61,968 nt of DNA, from the NCBI GenBank assembly GCA_011250595.1, contig JAANMP010000025.1, forward strand, positions 1-61,968, written 5' to 3'. How positions within the stretch are numbered: the stretch's first letter is position 1; every line of letters starts with the position of its first letter. The translations under genes and the position numbers were made by a program. The notes below the pieces were generated by a model. That model did not search any database, had not been told where the DNA came from, and saw nothing but the letters and a program-made list of their open reading frames with translations. Below are positions 51,612 to 60,771 of the stretch, piece after piece. The stretch is from Bacillus sp. MM2020_1 (GTDB lineage Bacteria > Bacillota > Bacilli > Bacillales > Cytobacillaceae).

Positions 51612-51652
51612 AAAAAGCTAAAAAAGGTCTTGAAACCTTTTTTAGCTTTTTT
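51611..51652. terminator. Strong bidirectional terminator
   Basis: AAAAAAGCTAAAAAAGGT (51611-51628) / ACCTTTTTTAGCTTTTTT (51635-51652): 18-bp perfect stem serving the convergent genes on both sides. Confidence 0.88.
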
Positions 51653-51654
51653 AG

Positions 51655-52452
51655 TTAACTTTCTTCGACAATTGAGGCGATGATATGTCTAGTATTCCAT
51701 TGCCCTTTTGAAAAAGCTATAATTGGGTACTTTTTTGGAAAAAGCAATTGAGTGATTTCATCAATGGAGCGACCTTCTCTGTAGAGATTATTCACTTCAC
51801 CAGATAGATTTTCAAGGTAATTTAGCTTTTGGATCATCTTGCTTTTTCCATCCTTAATATAGCCGCTATGACAACAAAACAACGCTTGGAAATCATAGTT
51901 GAGCAGGGTGCGAATCGATTGAATGATCACTGGGATGGATTCACTGTCCATAATGACTTTCGTTCGTGATGTGACAAATAAATCGCCTGACAATAGTCGG
52001 CCGCTTTCTTCATGGAAAAATGAGACATGGTCATCGGCATGTCCCGGTGTGTAGATGATTTTCCATTCTTGACTGCGTGATTGAATGTTCTCCCCAAGCG
52101 GCAAGGCATCAAAGGCAGACCGAACTCCCCAGGTAAGTTGCCGGTACTTCGGGTAGGGACAATACTCCGCACATATACCTATTCCTTTCGGATGAACATA
52201 AATTGGAACATTCCTATTCTTTTGAATCCAAGGAGCTAAACCAGAATGGTCTTCATGGCTATGGGTTAATGTAACCAATTCAAAGCTTAGGTCCTCATAA
52301 ATAGGGATAAGTTCTTTTTCAAGACATTGCGGCCCTGTATCGATTAGCATTCCATCAACTAAAAAGGAATAAACCGTTCCTAATATGATTCCTGAGCTTT
52401 GAATATTTCCTTCTACGCAGATAACGTCCTCATTAGTAAACATATTTAACAT
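51655..52452 (-). CDS. MBL-fold metallohydrolase
   Basis: A 265-residue metallo-beta-lactamase-fold protein. The zinc motif THSHEDHSG (HxHxDH type) is at about 62-70, and further ligands include the His in YTPGHADDHVSFF and Asp in SGDLFVTS. The C-terminal segment carries the last His in CCHSGYI. Members hydrolyse thioesters, lactones or glutathione adducts; substrate unknown. The ATG follows GAGGAG with nine-base spacing. Monocistronic. Confidence 0.85.
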   Translation of the reverse strand: MLNMFTNEDVICVEGNIQSSGIILGTVYSFLVDGMLIDTGPQCLEKELIPIYEDLSFELVTLTHSHEDHSGLAPWIQKNRNVPIYVHPKGIGICAEYCPYPKYRQLTWGVRSAFDALPLGENIQSRSQEWKIIYTPGHADDHVSFFHEESGRLLSGDLFVTSRTKVIMDSESIPVIIQSIRTLLNYDFQALFCCHSGYIKDGKSKMIQKLNYLENLSGEVNNLYREGRSIDEITQLLFPKKYPIIAFSKGQWNTRHIIASIVEES

Positions 52453-52612
52453 AGTTGACTGCTCCTCTTTTTTGAATTTTCCAAATTATTAATACAACTG
52501 TATCGAAAAATGAATGAATAATCAATCATGTTTTCCTGAAGAAATTTAAACCTGCTTATGCATATTTCACCACATTTTCTCAAATTATATGAAAAAAAAG
52601 GTGGTTATATAA

Positions 52613-52849
52613 TTGAGTAATTGGCATCTCATTTTGTCTGGTATTGCTTTGTTAGTTTTGATTGGCGGTTTAATTTTCACGCTAGGGACTGGGAGAATGG
52701 TTAGTACTAGAACCGGTGAATTTGATACGCAAATCAATAAAAGCACTCAAAGGCACCCATACTTACTGAATCCTGTATTTCTTGTTTGGATTATCGCAAT
52801 CGCAGCAATCATTATTTATATTATCTATTTGGGTTTTAATTACTATTGA
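52613..52849 (+). CDS. Small two-TM membrane protein
   Basis: A 78-residue protein with two hydrophobic helices (about 6-26 and 52-74) joined by a polar loop (GRMVSTRTGEFDTQINKSTQR). Similar in layout, not clearly in sequence, to the protein at 45629. TTG start follows AAGGTGGT with seven-base spacing. It stands alone with a terminator. Function unknown. Confidence 0.65.
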   Translation: MSNWHLILSGIALLVLIGGLIFTLGTGRMVSTRTGEFDTQINKSTQRHPYLLNPVFLVWIIAIAAIIIYIIYLGFNYY

Positions 52850-52859
52850 TAAAAATTAG

Positions 52860-52905
52860 AAGCAAAAGGCCGTTCCATTGATTGGATACACCTTTTGCTT
52901 TTTTT
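52860..52905 (+). terminator. Terminator of the small membrane protein gene
   Basis: AAGCAAAAGG / CCTTTTGCTT stem with eight T's. Confidence 0.85.
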
Positions 52906-53021
52906 TAAATCAAAAAAAATGAATTTTATGAAATTTCCTTATATAAACTGCGATTTTTTCCTGATAAAATAAAAATCAAATAATGATGGAGGAGTTAATT
53001 CCTTCAGAAAGAGGTTTGAGT

Positions 53022-54323
53022 GTGTCACATAACCCGGAATATTCAAAACAAGTTTTGCTCCAGTCTTTCATAGATTCACCCGAGAAACAGCAGGTGCTAT
53101 ATCGAAGGACATTGCTCGTTGTAGTCATTTCGCAAATTTTCGGAGGGGCTGGACTGGCTGCCGGTATAACGGTAGGTGCCCTTCTTGCCCAAGATATGTT
53201 AGGGACGGACAGTTATGCAGGGATTCCTGCAGCGTTATTAACGCTTGGATCTGCAGGGGCAGCATTGCTTGTCGGTCGTCTCTCCCAACGATTTGGAAGG
53301 CGGATAGGACTGGCCGGAGGTTTCTTAACTGGCGGAATCGGCGCAATTGGAGTCATCATTTCAGCCCTCACCAGTAATATCTTTCTTCTTTTTGCCTCAC
53401 TGCTTATCTATGGGGCTGGCTTTGCATCAAATTTACAAGCCCGCTATGCAGGAACGGACTTAGCCAAACCCACACAGCGAGCAACCGCAGTTAGTATTGC
53501 GATGGTATCAACTACATTCGGTGCTGTGGCTGGACCAAACCTGGTGGGTGTAATGGGCCGATTTGCGACGTCAATTGGAGTTCCTGCTCTAGCTGGTCCG
53601 TTCATACTTGGTGCGGCTGCGTTTACTCTTGCCGGATTTGTGCTCCTAGCATTCCTGCGCCCTGACCCTCTTATCATTGCAAATGCGATTACAAAAGAAC
53701 AGGAAGTTAAAAAAAGTAATCTATTGGAAAAACAATCTAGCAAAATAGAAATCAATCAACGAGGAATTGTTGTCGGAGCCACCATTATGGTTTTAACTCA
53801 GATTGTCATGACATCGATTATGACAATGACACCTGTTTACATGAAGCATCATGGACATGGTCTAAGTGAAGTTGGAATGGTCATTGGCTTTCATATTGGG
53901 GCTATGTACCTTCCTTCTCTCGTGACTGGTATTCTTGTCGATAAGATTGGCCGGACCGCAATGGCCGTCGCTTCTGGTGCTACTCTCCTTGCGGCAGGTA
54001 TACTTGCTGCAAATGCACCTGCTGATTCGATGCTGACTCTTATCATCGCACTGTCCTTGCTCGGGCTTGGCTGGAATTTTGGATTAATTAGTGGAACTGC
54101 ACTGATCATCGATTCAACTGATCCCTCAACACGTGCCAAAACACAGGGAACTGTTGATGTCTTAATTGCTTTGGCTGGGGCATCCGGTGGAGCACTTTCA
54201 GGAATGGTCGTTGCACAAACAAGTTACGCGGGACTCTCATTTGCAGGTAGCTTCCTTTCCCTTCTGCTCATCCCAGTCGTTATTTGGTCTCGCAGAAGTC
54301 AAAGACTGACAGAGAAAAGTTAA
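53022..54323 (+). CDS. MFS transporter
   Basis: About 433 residues with twelve predicted membrane segments in two halves of six, and a hydrophilic central loop (about 220-248, rich in Lys and Glu). The conserved MFS motif between TM2 and TM3 reads LVGRLSQRFGRRIGL. It probably exports or imports a small molecule by proton coupling; substrate unknown. GTG at 53022 is chosen because AGAGG lies seven bases upstream; the ATGs at 52983 and 52986 lack a site, but cannot be excluded. Confidence 0.83.
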   Translation: MSHNPEYSKQVLLQSFIDSPEKQQVLYRRTLLVVVISQIFGGAGLAAGITVGALLAQDMLGTDSYAGIPAALLTLGSAGAALLVGRLSQRFGRRIGLAGGFLTGGIGAIGVIISALTSNIFLLFASLLIYGAGFASNLQARYAGTDLAKPTQRATAVSIAMVSTTFGAVAGPNLVGVMGRFATSIGVPALAGPFILGAAAFTLAGFVLLAFLRPDPLIIANAITKEQEVKKSNLLEKQSSKIEINQRGIVVGATIMVLTQIVMTSIMTMTPVYMKHHGHGLSEVGMVIGFHIGAMYLPSLVTGILVDKIGRTAMAVASGATLLAAGILAANAPADSMLTLIIALSLLGLGWNFGLISGTALIIDSTDPSTRAKTQGTVDVLIALAGASGGALSGMVVAQTSYAGLSFAGSFLSLLLIPVVIWSRRSQRLTEKS

Positions 54324-54399
54324 AATACGATATTTTAAATAAAAAGTGAAATTTTTCACGATTTCACAATTAAATTTATTTTCGGAATTTTATAAGTAT

Positions 54400-54407
54400 G
54401 GTATAGT
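54400..54407 (+). promoter_or_regulatory. Extended -10 element of serC
   Basis: TGGTATAGT matches the TGnTATAAT extended -10 consensus, 30 bp ahead of the start codon. No T-box or other leader riboswitch fits in the 100-bp gap. Confidence 0.5.
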
Positions 54408-54436
54408 CATAGAAAAGAAAAAATGGAGTGATAAAA

Positions 54437-55534
54437 ATGAAACTGCAAGTCCACCGCACTTATAATTTTAATGCAGGTCCGTCCGCGTTACCAATTTCTG
54501 TCTTAGAAAAAGCTCAGGAGGAACTGATAGATTTTCGAGGTACGGGCATGTCGGTTATGGAACTTAGCCATCGAAGCAAGGCTTATGAAGACGTACATAA
54601 TCAGGCAATTGCCAGCTTAAAGGAACTGTTGTCCATTCCTGATACGCATGAAGTACTCTTCTTGCAGGGCGGTGCTAGTCTACAGTTTTCGATGATTCCG
54701 ATGAACTTTTTACAAGCTGGGAAAAAAGCTGGATATGTAATGACTGGTTCATGGTCAGAGAAAGCCTTCACAGAGGCAAAGCTATTTGGTGAAGTTTACC
54801 ATGCAGCTTCCACTAAGGAAGGCAATTACCGCAGCATCCCTACGCTTGATCAATTACAGTACGATTCAACTGATGCTTATTTACATTTAACGTCCAACAA
54901 TACGATTTATGGTACTCAGTGGAAGGACTTCCCAGACACTGGAGATGTTCCATTAATTGCAGACATGTCGAGTGATATTCTCTCTAAACCGATCGATGTT
55001 AGTAAGTTTGCGCTTATTTATGCAGGCGCACAGAAGAACCTTGGTCCTTCAGGGGTAACAGTTGTGATTATTCGCAAGGACCTGCTTGAACAAGCCAATA
55101 CAGCTATCCCAACGATGTTAAAATACAGCACGCATTCAAAAAATAACTCATTGTACAACACACCGCCAACCTTTGGCATCTACATGCTCGGAGAGGTCCT
55201 AAACTGGGCCCGCGAGTTAGGTGGGTTATCTGCCATTGCTGAGCAGAATGAGAAAAAAGCGAACCTAATATACGAGACAATCGACACTAGTAATGGTTTT
55301 TATATTGGCCATGCAACACCGGACAGTCGTTCTCTCATGAATCTTACCTTCAACTTAGCATCAAAGGACTTAGAAAAGAAATTCCTCGAGCAAGCAAAGC
55401 AGGCAGGTTTTGTAGGCGTAAACGGACACCGTTCCATTGGCGGATGCCGGGTATCAGCATATAATGCCGTTCCAGTCGAAGCCTGCCAGGCTTTCAAAGA
55501 GTTCATGATTCAATTCCAAACAGAAAATAGTTAA
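54437..55534 (+). CDS. serC: Phosphoserine aminotransferase
   Basis: A 365-residue class V aminotransferase. The N-terminal NFNAGPSALPISVLEKAQEE (about 9-28) and MSVMELSHRSKAY (about 37-49) are SerC signatures. The PLP lysine lies in YAGAQKNLGPSG (about 197), and the C-terminal HRSIGGCRVSAYNAV is conserved. It makes 3-phosphoserine from 3-phosphohydroxypyruvate in serine synthesis and works in PLP synthesis in some bacteria. The ATG follows TGGAGTGATAAAA. SerA is not adjacent. Confidence 0.92.
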   Translation: MKLQVHRTYNFNAGPSALPISVLEKAQEELIDFRGTGMSVMELSHRSKAYEDVHNQAIASLKELLSIPDTHEVLFLQGGASLQFSMIPMNFLQAGKKAGYVMTGSWSEKAFTEAKLFGEVYHAASTKEGNYRSIPTLDQLQYDSTDAYLHLTSNNTIYGTQWKDFPDTGDVPLIADMSSDILSKPIDVSKFALIYAGAQKNLGPSGVTVVIIRKDLLEQANTAIPTMLKYSTHSKNNSLYNTPPTFGIYMLGEVLNWARELGGLSAIAEQNEKKANLIYETIDTSNGFYIGHATPDSRSLMNLTFNLASKDLEKKFLEQAKQAGFVGVNGHRSIGGCRVSAYNAVPVEACQAFKEFMIQFQTENS

Positions 55535-55538
55535 ATCG

Positions 55539-55577
55539 AAAATCACCCTCACTTTGTTATGTGAGGGTGATTTTTTG
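55539..55577 (+). terminator. Terminator of serC
   Basis: AATCACCCTCAC (55541-55552) / GTGAGGGTGATT (55561-55572), 12-bp perfect stem and T-run. Confidence 0.9.
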
Positions 55578-55876
55578 GTTAGACGGGTTCTAATAACCGC
55601 TCTTATGTACCTCGGTCGTTGTTTTTCTTGTCAAACAGGCTTTATAAACTGCTCTTATGTACCTCAGTCGTTGCTTTTCTTGTCAAACAGGCTTTATAAA
55701 CTGCTCTTATGTACCTCAGTCGTTGTTTTTCTTGTCAAACAGGCTTTATAAACTGCTCTTATGTACCTCAGTCGTTGTTTTTCTTGTCAAACAGGCTTTA
55801 TAAACCACTCTTATGTACCCCGGTCGTTTCTATTCTTGTCAAACAGGCTTTATAAACTGCTCTTACTTACCTCGGT
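55575..55876. repeat. 52-bp tandem repeat array
   Basis: Units begin at 55627, 55679, 55731, 55783 and 55835, exactly 52 bp apart, each opening CTTGTCAAACAGGC then TTTATAAACTGCTCTTATG. A diverged unit precedes (55575-55626), and the last unit is cut off near 55876. Internal copies are nearly identical while the ends have drifted. A frame across it (55554-55751) is a by-product of the repeat. The rest of the 55535-56029 gap holds nothing else clear. Confidence 0.88.
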
Positions 55877-56029
55877 GCCAGCAAAAGATGCACAGGAACA
55901 CTTTCAAGAAAAATTCATAATAATTTCATTTACTACTTAAATCTTAGTTGCTCGATAATGGTAAAATAAGGAATGTTAATTAATATTTTTTTTAAAGTTG
56001 GATTGAATATACTCAGGAGGTACTACTAT

Positions 56030-56509
56030 ATGTTAGGTCATTTCGGATTTTCATATGTAGGGCTGATCTATTTATTGATGTTATGGATTCCAAACACCAT
56101 ATGGAGCAAGAATAAGCCAATTGACTATAACCCTTCCCAGGAAAACAAAATATTACTAGTGTTCGAGCGTGTTGGACAAGTATGCTGTACTTGTAGCATA
56201 CTATTTTTTAGCGATTTTAACCTTGCTCCATTTTCTGGATGGAGCTGGTGGCTACTAGCATCCTTTTTCCTAATGATTTTATATGAGCTTAGTTGGATTC
56301 GATATTTTATGAATGAACATACGGAAGAAAATTTTTATCGTAGTTTTTATGGAATTCCCGTACCTGGTGCTAGTCTGCCTGTCATGGCTTTTTTGCTATT
56401 AGGTATTTATGGTAAAGTTATATGGCTGATTGCATCTGCAATCATCATTGGGATTGGACATATTGGCATACACATTCAGCATGTAAAAACAATAAAACAC
56501 GTTCTCTAA
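56030..56509 (+). CDS. Multi-pass membrane protein of unknown function
   Basis: A 159-residue protein with about five hydrophobic segments, starting MLGHFGFSYVGLIYLLMLW. Conserved-looking residues include the loop NEHTEENFYRSFYGIPVPG (about 96-114). I do not recognise the family. The ATG at 56030 follows CAGGAGGTACTACTAT; a longer frame to 55973 has no site. Monocistronic with a bidirectional terminator. Confidence 0.65.
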   Translation: MLGHFGFSYVGLIYLLMLWIPNTIWSKNKPIDYNPSQENKILLVFERVGQVCCTCSILFFSDFNLAPFSGWSWWLLASFFLMILYELSWIRYFMNEHTEENFYRSFYGIPVPGASLPVMAFLLLGIYGKVIWLIASAIIIGIGHIGIHIQHVKTIKHVL

Positions 56510-56529
56510 CTTTTCTGAATAGTATCTTT

Positions 56530-56570
56530 TGCAAATAAAAAAACACCGCTGTGGTGTTTTTTTATTTGCA
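56530..56570. terminator. Bidirectional terminator
   Basis: GCAAATAAAAAAACACC / GGTGTTTTTTTATTTGC, 17-bp perfect stem with a 5-base loop, between convergent genes. Confidence 0.88.
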
Positions 56571-56599
56571 TTTTACTTTATATTTCAAGGTGTTTTGGT

Positions 56600-57601
56600 T
56601 TATTTGCCGTCGACTACTTCTTTTAATATTTCATACGAACGTTTTTGTTTTTCAGTGTCATAAATATACGATACGGCCATTAGTTCATCGACGTTATAGT
56701 ACTCCTGGAACTTGGTCAACTGTTGTCTGACAGTCTCCTTGGTTCCTATCAATGTTACACTTTGCTTCGATGCGGCCATTTCTTTTTCCATCGGGGTCCA
56801 AATCTCATCCAGATTTTCAACAGGCGGTTGTAACGGATTTTGGGTACCACGAACGACATTTAGGAAAAATTGCTGCATCGTGGTTGATAGAAATTGAGCC
56901 TCTTCATCCGTTTCGGCAGCAATGACATTTAAACAGACCATCATATATGGCTTATCTAAATATTCAGAGGGCTGGAAACGACTCCGATAAATCGAGATTG
57001 CTTCTTCCATGTATCTTGGTGCGAAGTGGGACGCAAATACATACGGAAGTCCCAAGCTTGCCGCTAGATAAGCGGAATCAGTCGATGATCCAAGGATATA
57101 AATCGGTATATTCGTGCCAACTCCAGGATAGGCTTTCACATAGCTTTGCTTCTCTCCCGGTCCGAAATAAGTTAGCAATGCTTGGACGTCATCTGGAAAC
57201 GTATAGACAGAATCATTTTTTGAACGCCTTAAGGCGCTTGCTGTCATCATATCTGTACCGGGAGCCCGGCCCAGTCCGAGGTCAACGCGATTCGGATAAA
57301 TCGTTGCCATGGTTCCAAATTGTTCAGCCACCACGAGCGGTGAATGATTCGGCAGCATAATTCCTCCAGAACCAACATGAATAGTACTCGTATGTTCTAA
57401 TACATGTTTGATTAAAATTGATGTCGCTGAACTGACAAGTGTAGCGGTATTATGATGTTCTGCGATCCAATAGCGCTGATAGCCCATTTTTTCGACGGCT
57501 TGCGCAAGATCGACCATTGCTTCAATCGCTTGACTAGAACTTTGCCCCTTTCGGATCGGTGCTAAATTCAAAACAGATACAGGTATATTAATTGTTGCCA
57601 T
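56600..57601 (-). CDS. LLM class flavin-dependent oxidoreductase (luciferase-like)
   Basis: A 333-residue TIM-barrel flavoprotein of the bacterial luciferase group. It contains [22 protein letters not shown] (paraphrased, about 42-63), [22 protein letters not shown] (about 78-100) and [16 protein letters not shown] (about 101-116), the single-subunit group conserved in Firmicutes. It uses FMNH2 or F420-like flavins to oxidise an unknown substrate. The ATG follows AAAGGAATTGCTAAA. Monocistronic. Confidence 0.88.
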   Translation of the reverse strand: MATINIPVSVLNLAPIRKGQSSSQAIEAMVDLAQAVEKMGYQRYWIAEHHNTATLVSSATSILIKHVLEHTSTIHVGSGGIMLPNHSPLVVAEQFGTMATIYPNRVDLGLGRAPGTDMMTASALRRSKNDSVYTFPDDVQALLTYFGPGEKQSYVKAYPGVGTNIPIYILGSSTDSAYLAASLGLPYVFASHFAPRYMEEAISIYRSRFQPSEYLDKPYMMVCLNVIAAETDEEAQFLSTTMQQFFLNVVRGTQNPLQPPVENLDEIWTPMEKEMAASKQSVTLIGTKETVRQQLTKFQEYYNVDELMAVSYIYDTEKQKRSYEILKEVVDGK

Positions 57602-57775
57602 TTTAGCAATTCCTTTCCCATTAGAGATTACTACTATAGTAACAATAGGAAGGCAGAAATCAAAAATAAATGCTTACCGCCCTTTCCTTCTAGAAAAACT
57701 TTCCAAATAAAATTATGAAAACTGCCTTTTTGGTAAATAACTGATTAGTGGGTAAATAATGGAAGGGGTGGTATT

Positions 57776-57913
57776 ATGACGCAACAGGGAAAAACAACCT
57801 CCGATGCGACGAATAAGGAAGAATTACGAGGGACGTTTTTTTCGGTTTTGATTATTGGGTTCCTCATTCTTCTCTTTTGGATCGTAATGTTTTATATCTA
57901 TATCAAACGATGA
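57776..57913 (+). CDS. ba3-type cytochrome c oxidase subunit IIa
   Basis: A 45-residue protein with a polar N-terminus (MTQQGKTTSDATNKEELRGT) and one membrane helix (about 20-43). It has the size and layout of CoxIIa, the small helix that replaces a missing transmembrane segment of subunit II in ba3 oxidases. The ATG follows GGAAGGGGTGGTATT. It lies 31 bp before subunit II, the first gene of the oxidase operon. Too short for most gene callers. Confidence 0.8.
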   Translation: MTQQGKTTSDATNKEELRGTFFSVLIIGFLILLFWIVMFYIYIKR

Positions 57914-57944
57914 TTCCTATTCTAAGAAATTACAGGAGGATTTT

Positions 57945-58424
57945 ATGTTTAGTAATATGCATTTGCCTCGTTATGAGCGAATCTGGCTAACAATTGGAAT
58001 TGCATCCTTATTTATATTCTTAATCATTCTTGGGACGTTAGCGATTGGACTGGGGTTACAGCCGCCAGGTCATATGAAAACTGTCCCACCTGAGAAAGTG
58101 AGGACAAGTGCACCTTTTAATAATCCTGCACTGGTTCAAATTGGACCAAACGAATACAAGGCGACAATGGTCGCTCAAATGTTTTCCTATTTACCGGGTG
58201 AACTTGAGGTACCCGCAGGGTCAACCGTTCATTTCGAAATTACCAGCCCTGATGTGGTGCACGGATTATATATTCCAAATACCAATGTCAATATCATGGT
58301 GATTCCGGGACATGTGGCCGAATATACCTACACCTTTAAACATACTGGTGATTACTTAATGCTATGTCATGAATATTGCGGGGCCGGGCATCAAGTGATG
58401 ATGGGAAAATTAAAAGTAGTTTAA
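57945..58424 (+). CDS. ba3-type cytochrome c oxidase subunit II
   Basis: A 159-residue protein with one N-terminal membrane helix (about 15-38) and an external cupredoxin domain. The dinuclear CuA site is complete: His in DVVHGLYIP and the C-terminal CHEYCGAGHQVM. It takes electrons from cytochrome c and passes them to subunit I. The ATG follows AGGAGGATTTT. It lies between subunit IIa and subunit I, with 31- and 15-bp gaps, so the three are one transcript. Confidence 0.9.
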   Translation: MFSNMHLPRYERIWLTIGIASLFIFLIILGTLAIGLGLQPPGHMKTVPPEKVRTSAPFNNPALVQIGPNEYKATMVAQMFSYLPGELEVPAGSTVHFEITSPDVVHGLYIPNTNVNIMVIPGHVAEYTYTFKHTGDYLMLCHEYCGAGHQVMMGKLKVV

Positions 58425-58439
58425 GGAGGAGTTCATAAT

Positions 58440-60116
58440 ATGGAGAACACATTACGCGACAACTCTTCTGATCAAATCAGCTTTCAAGTTCAAGACCGAC
58501 GGCTAATCTTAGCTCATCTTGGTTTTGCCTTTATAGCATTTCTAATTGGAGTGGTTGCAGGGTTGGTACAGGCCTTACAACGGACGGGATTTATTACTCT
58601 GCCAAGTAATATCGGGTACTATCAATTGTTAACGGCTCATGGGGTGTCACTCGCACTGATCTTTACAACCTTTTTTATAATAGGATTTCTTTATTCTGGA
58701 CTTGCCAAAACCCTAGGCGGCAAGTTATTGCCGTCTGCTAACCGGGTTGCGTGGATTGGCTTTTACATGATGGTCATTGGGACGCTATTAGGTTTATATG
58801 TCATCATTACCAATGATGCCACCGTGCTTTATACCTTTTATGCTCCGATGCAGGCTTCACCAATCTTTTATATTGGACTAGCATTGGTGGTTGTCGGGAG
58901 CTGGTTAAGCGGCATCGCTGTCTTTATGAATTACTATCGATGGCGGAAGCAGCACCCAGGTAAATCTTCACCGCTGTTTGCGTATATGGCCGTTGCCACA
59001 ATGGTACTTTGGCTCATTTGTACGGTTGGAGTCGCAATTGAAGTGGTCTTTCAATTAATCCCGTGGTCATTGGGTTGGACGGATAAAATCAATGTGGAAC
59101 TGAGCCGGACTTTATTCTGGTATTTTGGTCATCCGCTCGTGTATTTTTGGCTTCTGCCCGCTTATATTTATTGGTATGTCCAGATTCCAAAGATTATTGG
59201 CGGAAAAATATTCAGTAACTCCTTGCCGCGATTAACATTTATCTTGTTCATTCTTTATTCAATACCCGTAGGGTTTCACCATCAATTAATGGAGCCGGGA
59301 GTCTCTTCCTTTTGGAAATTCTTACAGGTGGTCCTCACAATGTTGGTGGTCATCCCATCGCTAATGACAGCCTTTGCACTGATTGCTACGTTTGAATTGG
59401 CTGGACGAAGCAAAGGGGCGAAAGGATTGTTTGGTTGGTTTACTAAATTACCTTGGAAGGATGTTAGATTTGTCTCGACCTTTCTCGGGATGTTGATTTT
59501 CATTCCTGCAGGTGCAGGTGGAGTTGTTAATGCCAGTTTCCAATTGGATCAAGTCGTTCACAACACGCTATTTATTACCGGGCACTTTCATATTACCATT
59601 GCTGCAGCGGTAATTTTAACCTTTTTTGCCATCGCTTATTGGCTCGTACCAGCATTACGGAATCGGCAATTAACCCCTTTTGCCAATAACCTGGGGTTAA
59701 TCCAATGCTGGATCTGGACAGTTGGAATGTTAATCATGTCGACGGCAATGCATATCGTCGGAGTACTCGGCGAGCCGCGCCGTACGGCCTTTACCACCTA
59801 TAATAACCATCCAGCGGCAGAGGTGTGGGAACCTTACAGATTGTTTACAGGCATTGGCAGTATCATTCTTTTTCTGAGTGCTGTTCTTTTTCTAATTAAC
59901 ATCGTTTATTTATGGTTCTTTGCTCCAAAAGCTGAAAGTGCGGTTGATTATCCGATTGGTGAATTGGAAGAAGATCAGCCAAAACCACCTGCCATCCTGG
60001 AAAAATGGTCGGTTTGGATTGGGATTACCATTGTGTTAGTCTTAATTGCCTACACCATACCCGTTATCCATATGGCCCAGCATGCACCAGGATCTCCTCC
60101 GATTCGGAGCTGGTAG
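58440..60116 (+). CDS. ba3-type cytochrome c oxidase subunit I
   Basis: A 558-residue membrane protein with about 13 helices, the catalytic subunit of a B-family haem-copper oxidase. The low-spin haem ligand lies in LLTAHGVSLALIF. The CuB/cross-link region is FGHPLVYFWLLPAYIYWYV, followed by HHQLMEPG and then FITGHFHITIAAAVIL with the haem ligands. It reduces O2 to water and pumps protons with high oxygen affinity. The ATG follows AAGGAGGAGTTCATAAT. Last gene of the operon; terminator follows. Confidence 0.92.
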   Translation: MENTLRDNSSDQISFQVQDRRLILAHLGFAFIAFLIGVVAGLVQALQRTGFITLPSNIGYYQLLTAHGVSLALIFTTFFIIGFLYSGLAKTLGGKLLPSANRVAWIGFYMMVIGTLLGLYVIITNDATVLYTFYAPMQASPIFYIGLALVVVGSWLSGIAVFMNYYRWRKQHPGKSSPLFAYMAVATMVLWLICTVGVAIEVVFQLIPWSLGWTDKINVELSRTLFWYFGHPLVYFWLLPAYIYWYVQIPKIIGGKIFSNSLPRLTFILFILYSIPVGFHHQLMEPGVSSFWKFLQVVLTMLVVIPSLMTAFALIATFELAGRSKGAKGLFGWFTKLPWKDVRFVSTFLGMLIFIPAGAGGVVNASFQLDQVVHNTLFITGHFHITIAAAVILTFFAIAYWLVPALRNRQLTPFANNLGLIQCWIWTVGMLIMSTAMHIVGVLGEPRRTAFTTYNNHPAAEVWEPYRLFTGIGSIILFLSAVLFLINIVYLWFFAPKAESAVDYPIGELEEDQPKPPAILEKWSVWIGITIVLVLIAYTIPVIHMAQHAPGSPPIRSW

Positions 60117-60140
60117 AAAAATTGAATACTAAATAATAAA

Positions 60141-60178
60141 CGAAGGCAACTCCCTCAGTGGTAGTTGCCCTTCTTTTT
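60141..60178 (+). terminator. Terminator of the cytochrome oxidase operon
   Basis: GAAGGCAACT / AGTTGCCCTTC stem with one mismatch and a T-run. Confidence 0.8.
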
Positions 60179-60196
60179 TAAATTAATGATGGAATC

Positions 60197-60637
60197 TTAT
60201 TTTACTAACTCTCTCAGTTCTTCTGTCATTTGTTCCACTAATTCAGGTCTGCCGTGAAACTGGGCAGGAGTATTTTGAAACAATTGAATCCGCAAGTCAC
60301 CTTCAATTTTTACTACAACAAGCGTATGATGGGTATTTACGTTTGAGTTAATGTCGGATTGCCCCGGCGGCACCATTCCGGCAATGGCTCGCAAAATAGC
60401 GATGTCTGAACTTAAGAAACGGACATCTTTCACTTTACTTACAAATCGTGCTGTTGGATGGTGGTCAAAAATGGGCTTGAGGTGGGAAAATATTTCATGT
60501 CTGCCAATCGATTGACTTCCATCAAACCCGATACTCTCGCCATCATCTATGAATAATTCTGCCATTCCCTCAGCACTGCGTTCATTCCAGGCATCTAAAA
60601 GCTTCTTATAAACGGCTTGTACTTCCTTAGAATTCAT
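60197..60637 (-). CDS. SnoaL-like protein (SgcJ/EcaC family)
   Basis: A 146-residue protein with the NTF2-like fold of the SgcJ/EcaC/DUF4440 group: VYKKLLDAWNERSAEGMAELF (about 9-29), IGFDGSQSIGRHEIF, and central strands VRFLSSDIAILRAIAGM. Members are cyclases, isomerases or oxidoreductases; here no biosynthetic cluster is adjacent. The ATG follows GAGGAGCAAAAAATT. Monocistronic and convergent with the oxidase operon. Confidence 0.8.
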   Translation of the reverse strand: MNSKEVQAVYKKLLDAWNERSAEGMAELFIDDGESIGFDGSQSIGRHEIFSHLKPIFDHHPTARFVSKVKDVRFLSSDIAILRAIAGMVPPGQSDINSNVNTHHTLVVVKIEGDLRIQLFQNTPAQFHGRPELVEQMTEELRELVK

Positions 60638-60720
60638 AATTTTTTGCTCCTCTCATTGCTATGAATTTATCGTAAAACAATCCAGTCCAGCTTTCAACTT
60701 TTCGGTTAGCCGCCTCTACA

Positions 60721-60765
60721 AAAAAAGACCTTCTCCCACACCATGAGCAGGTGCAGACGAAGGTC
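60721..60765 (-). terminator. Terminator of the FAD monooxygenase gene
   Basis: GGACCTTC / GAAGGTC on the minus strand followed by seven T's. Confidence 0.82.
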
Positions 60766-60771
60766 CATTGT

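Noticed and set aside
55554..55751. 65-residue plus-strand frame in the tandem array
   Set aside because: Begins inside the serC terminator and is an artefact of the 52-bp repeat.
55575..55876. Possible CRISPR array
   Set aside because: The full 52-bp unit is repeated head to tail with no unique spacers, and no cas genes are present.
57360..57600. Plus-strand frames antisense to the luciferase-like gene
   Set aside because: Shadow frames with no start signals; the minus-strand gene has full family motifs.
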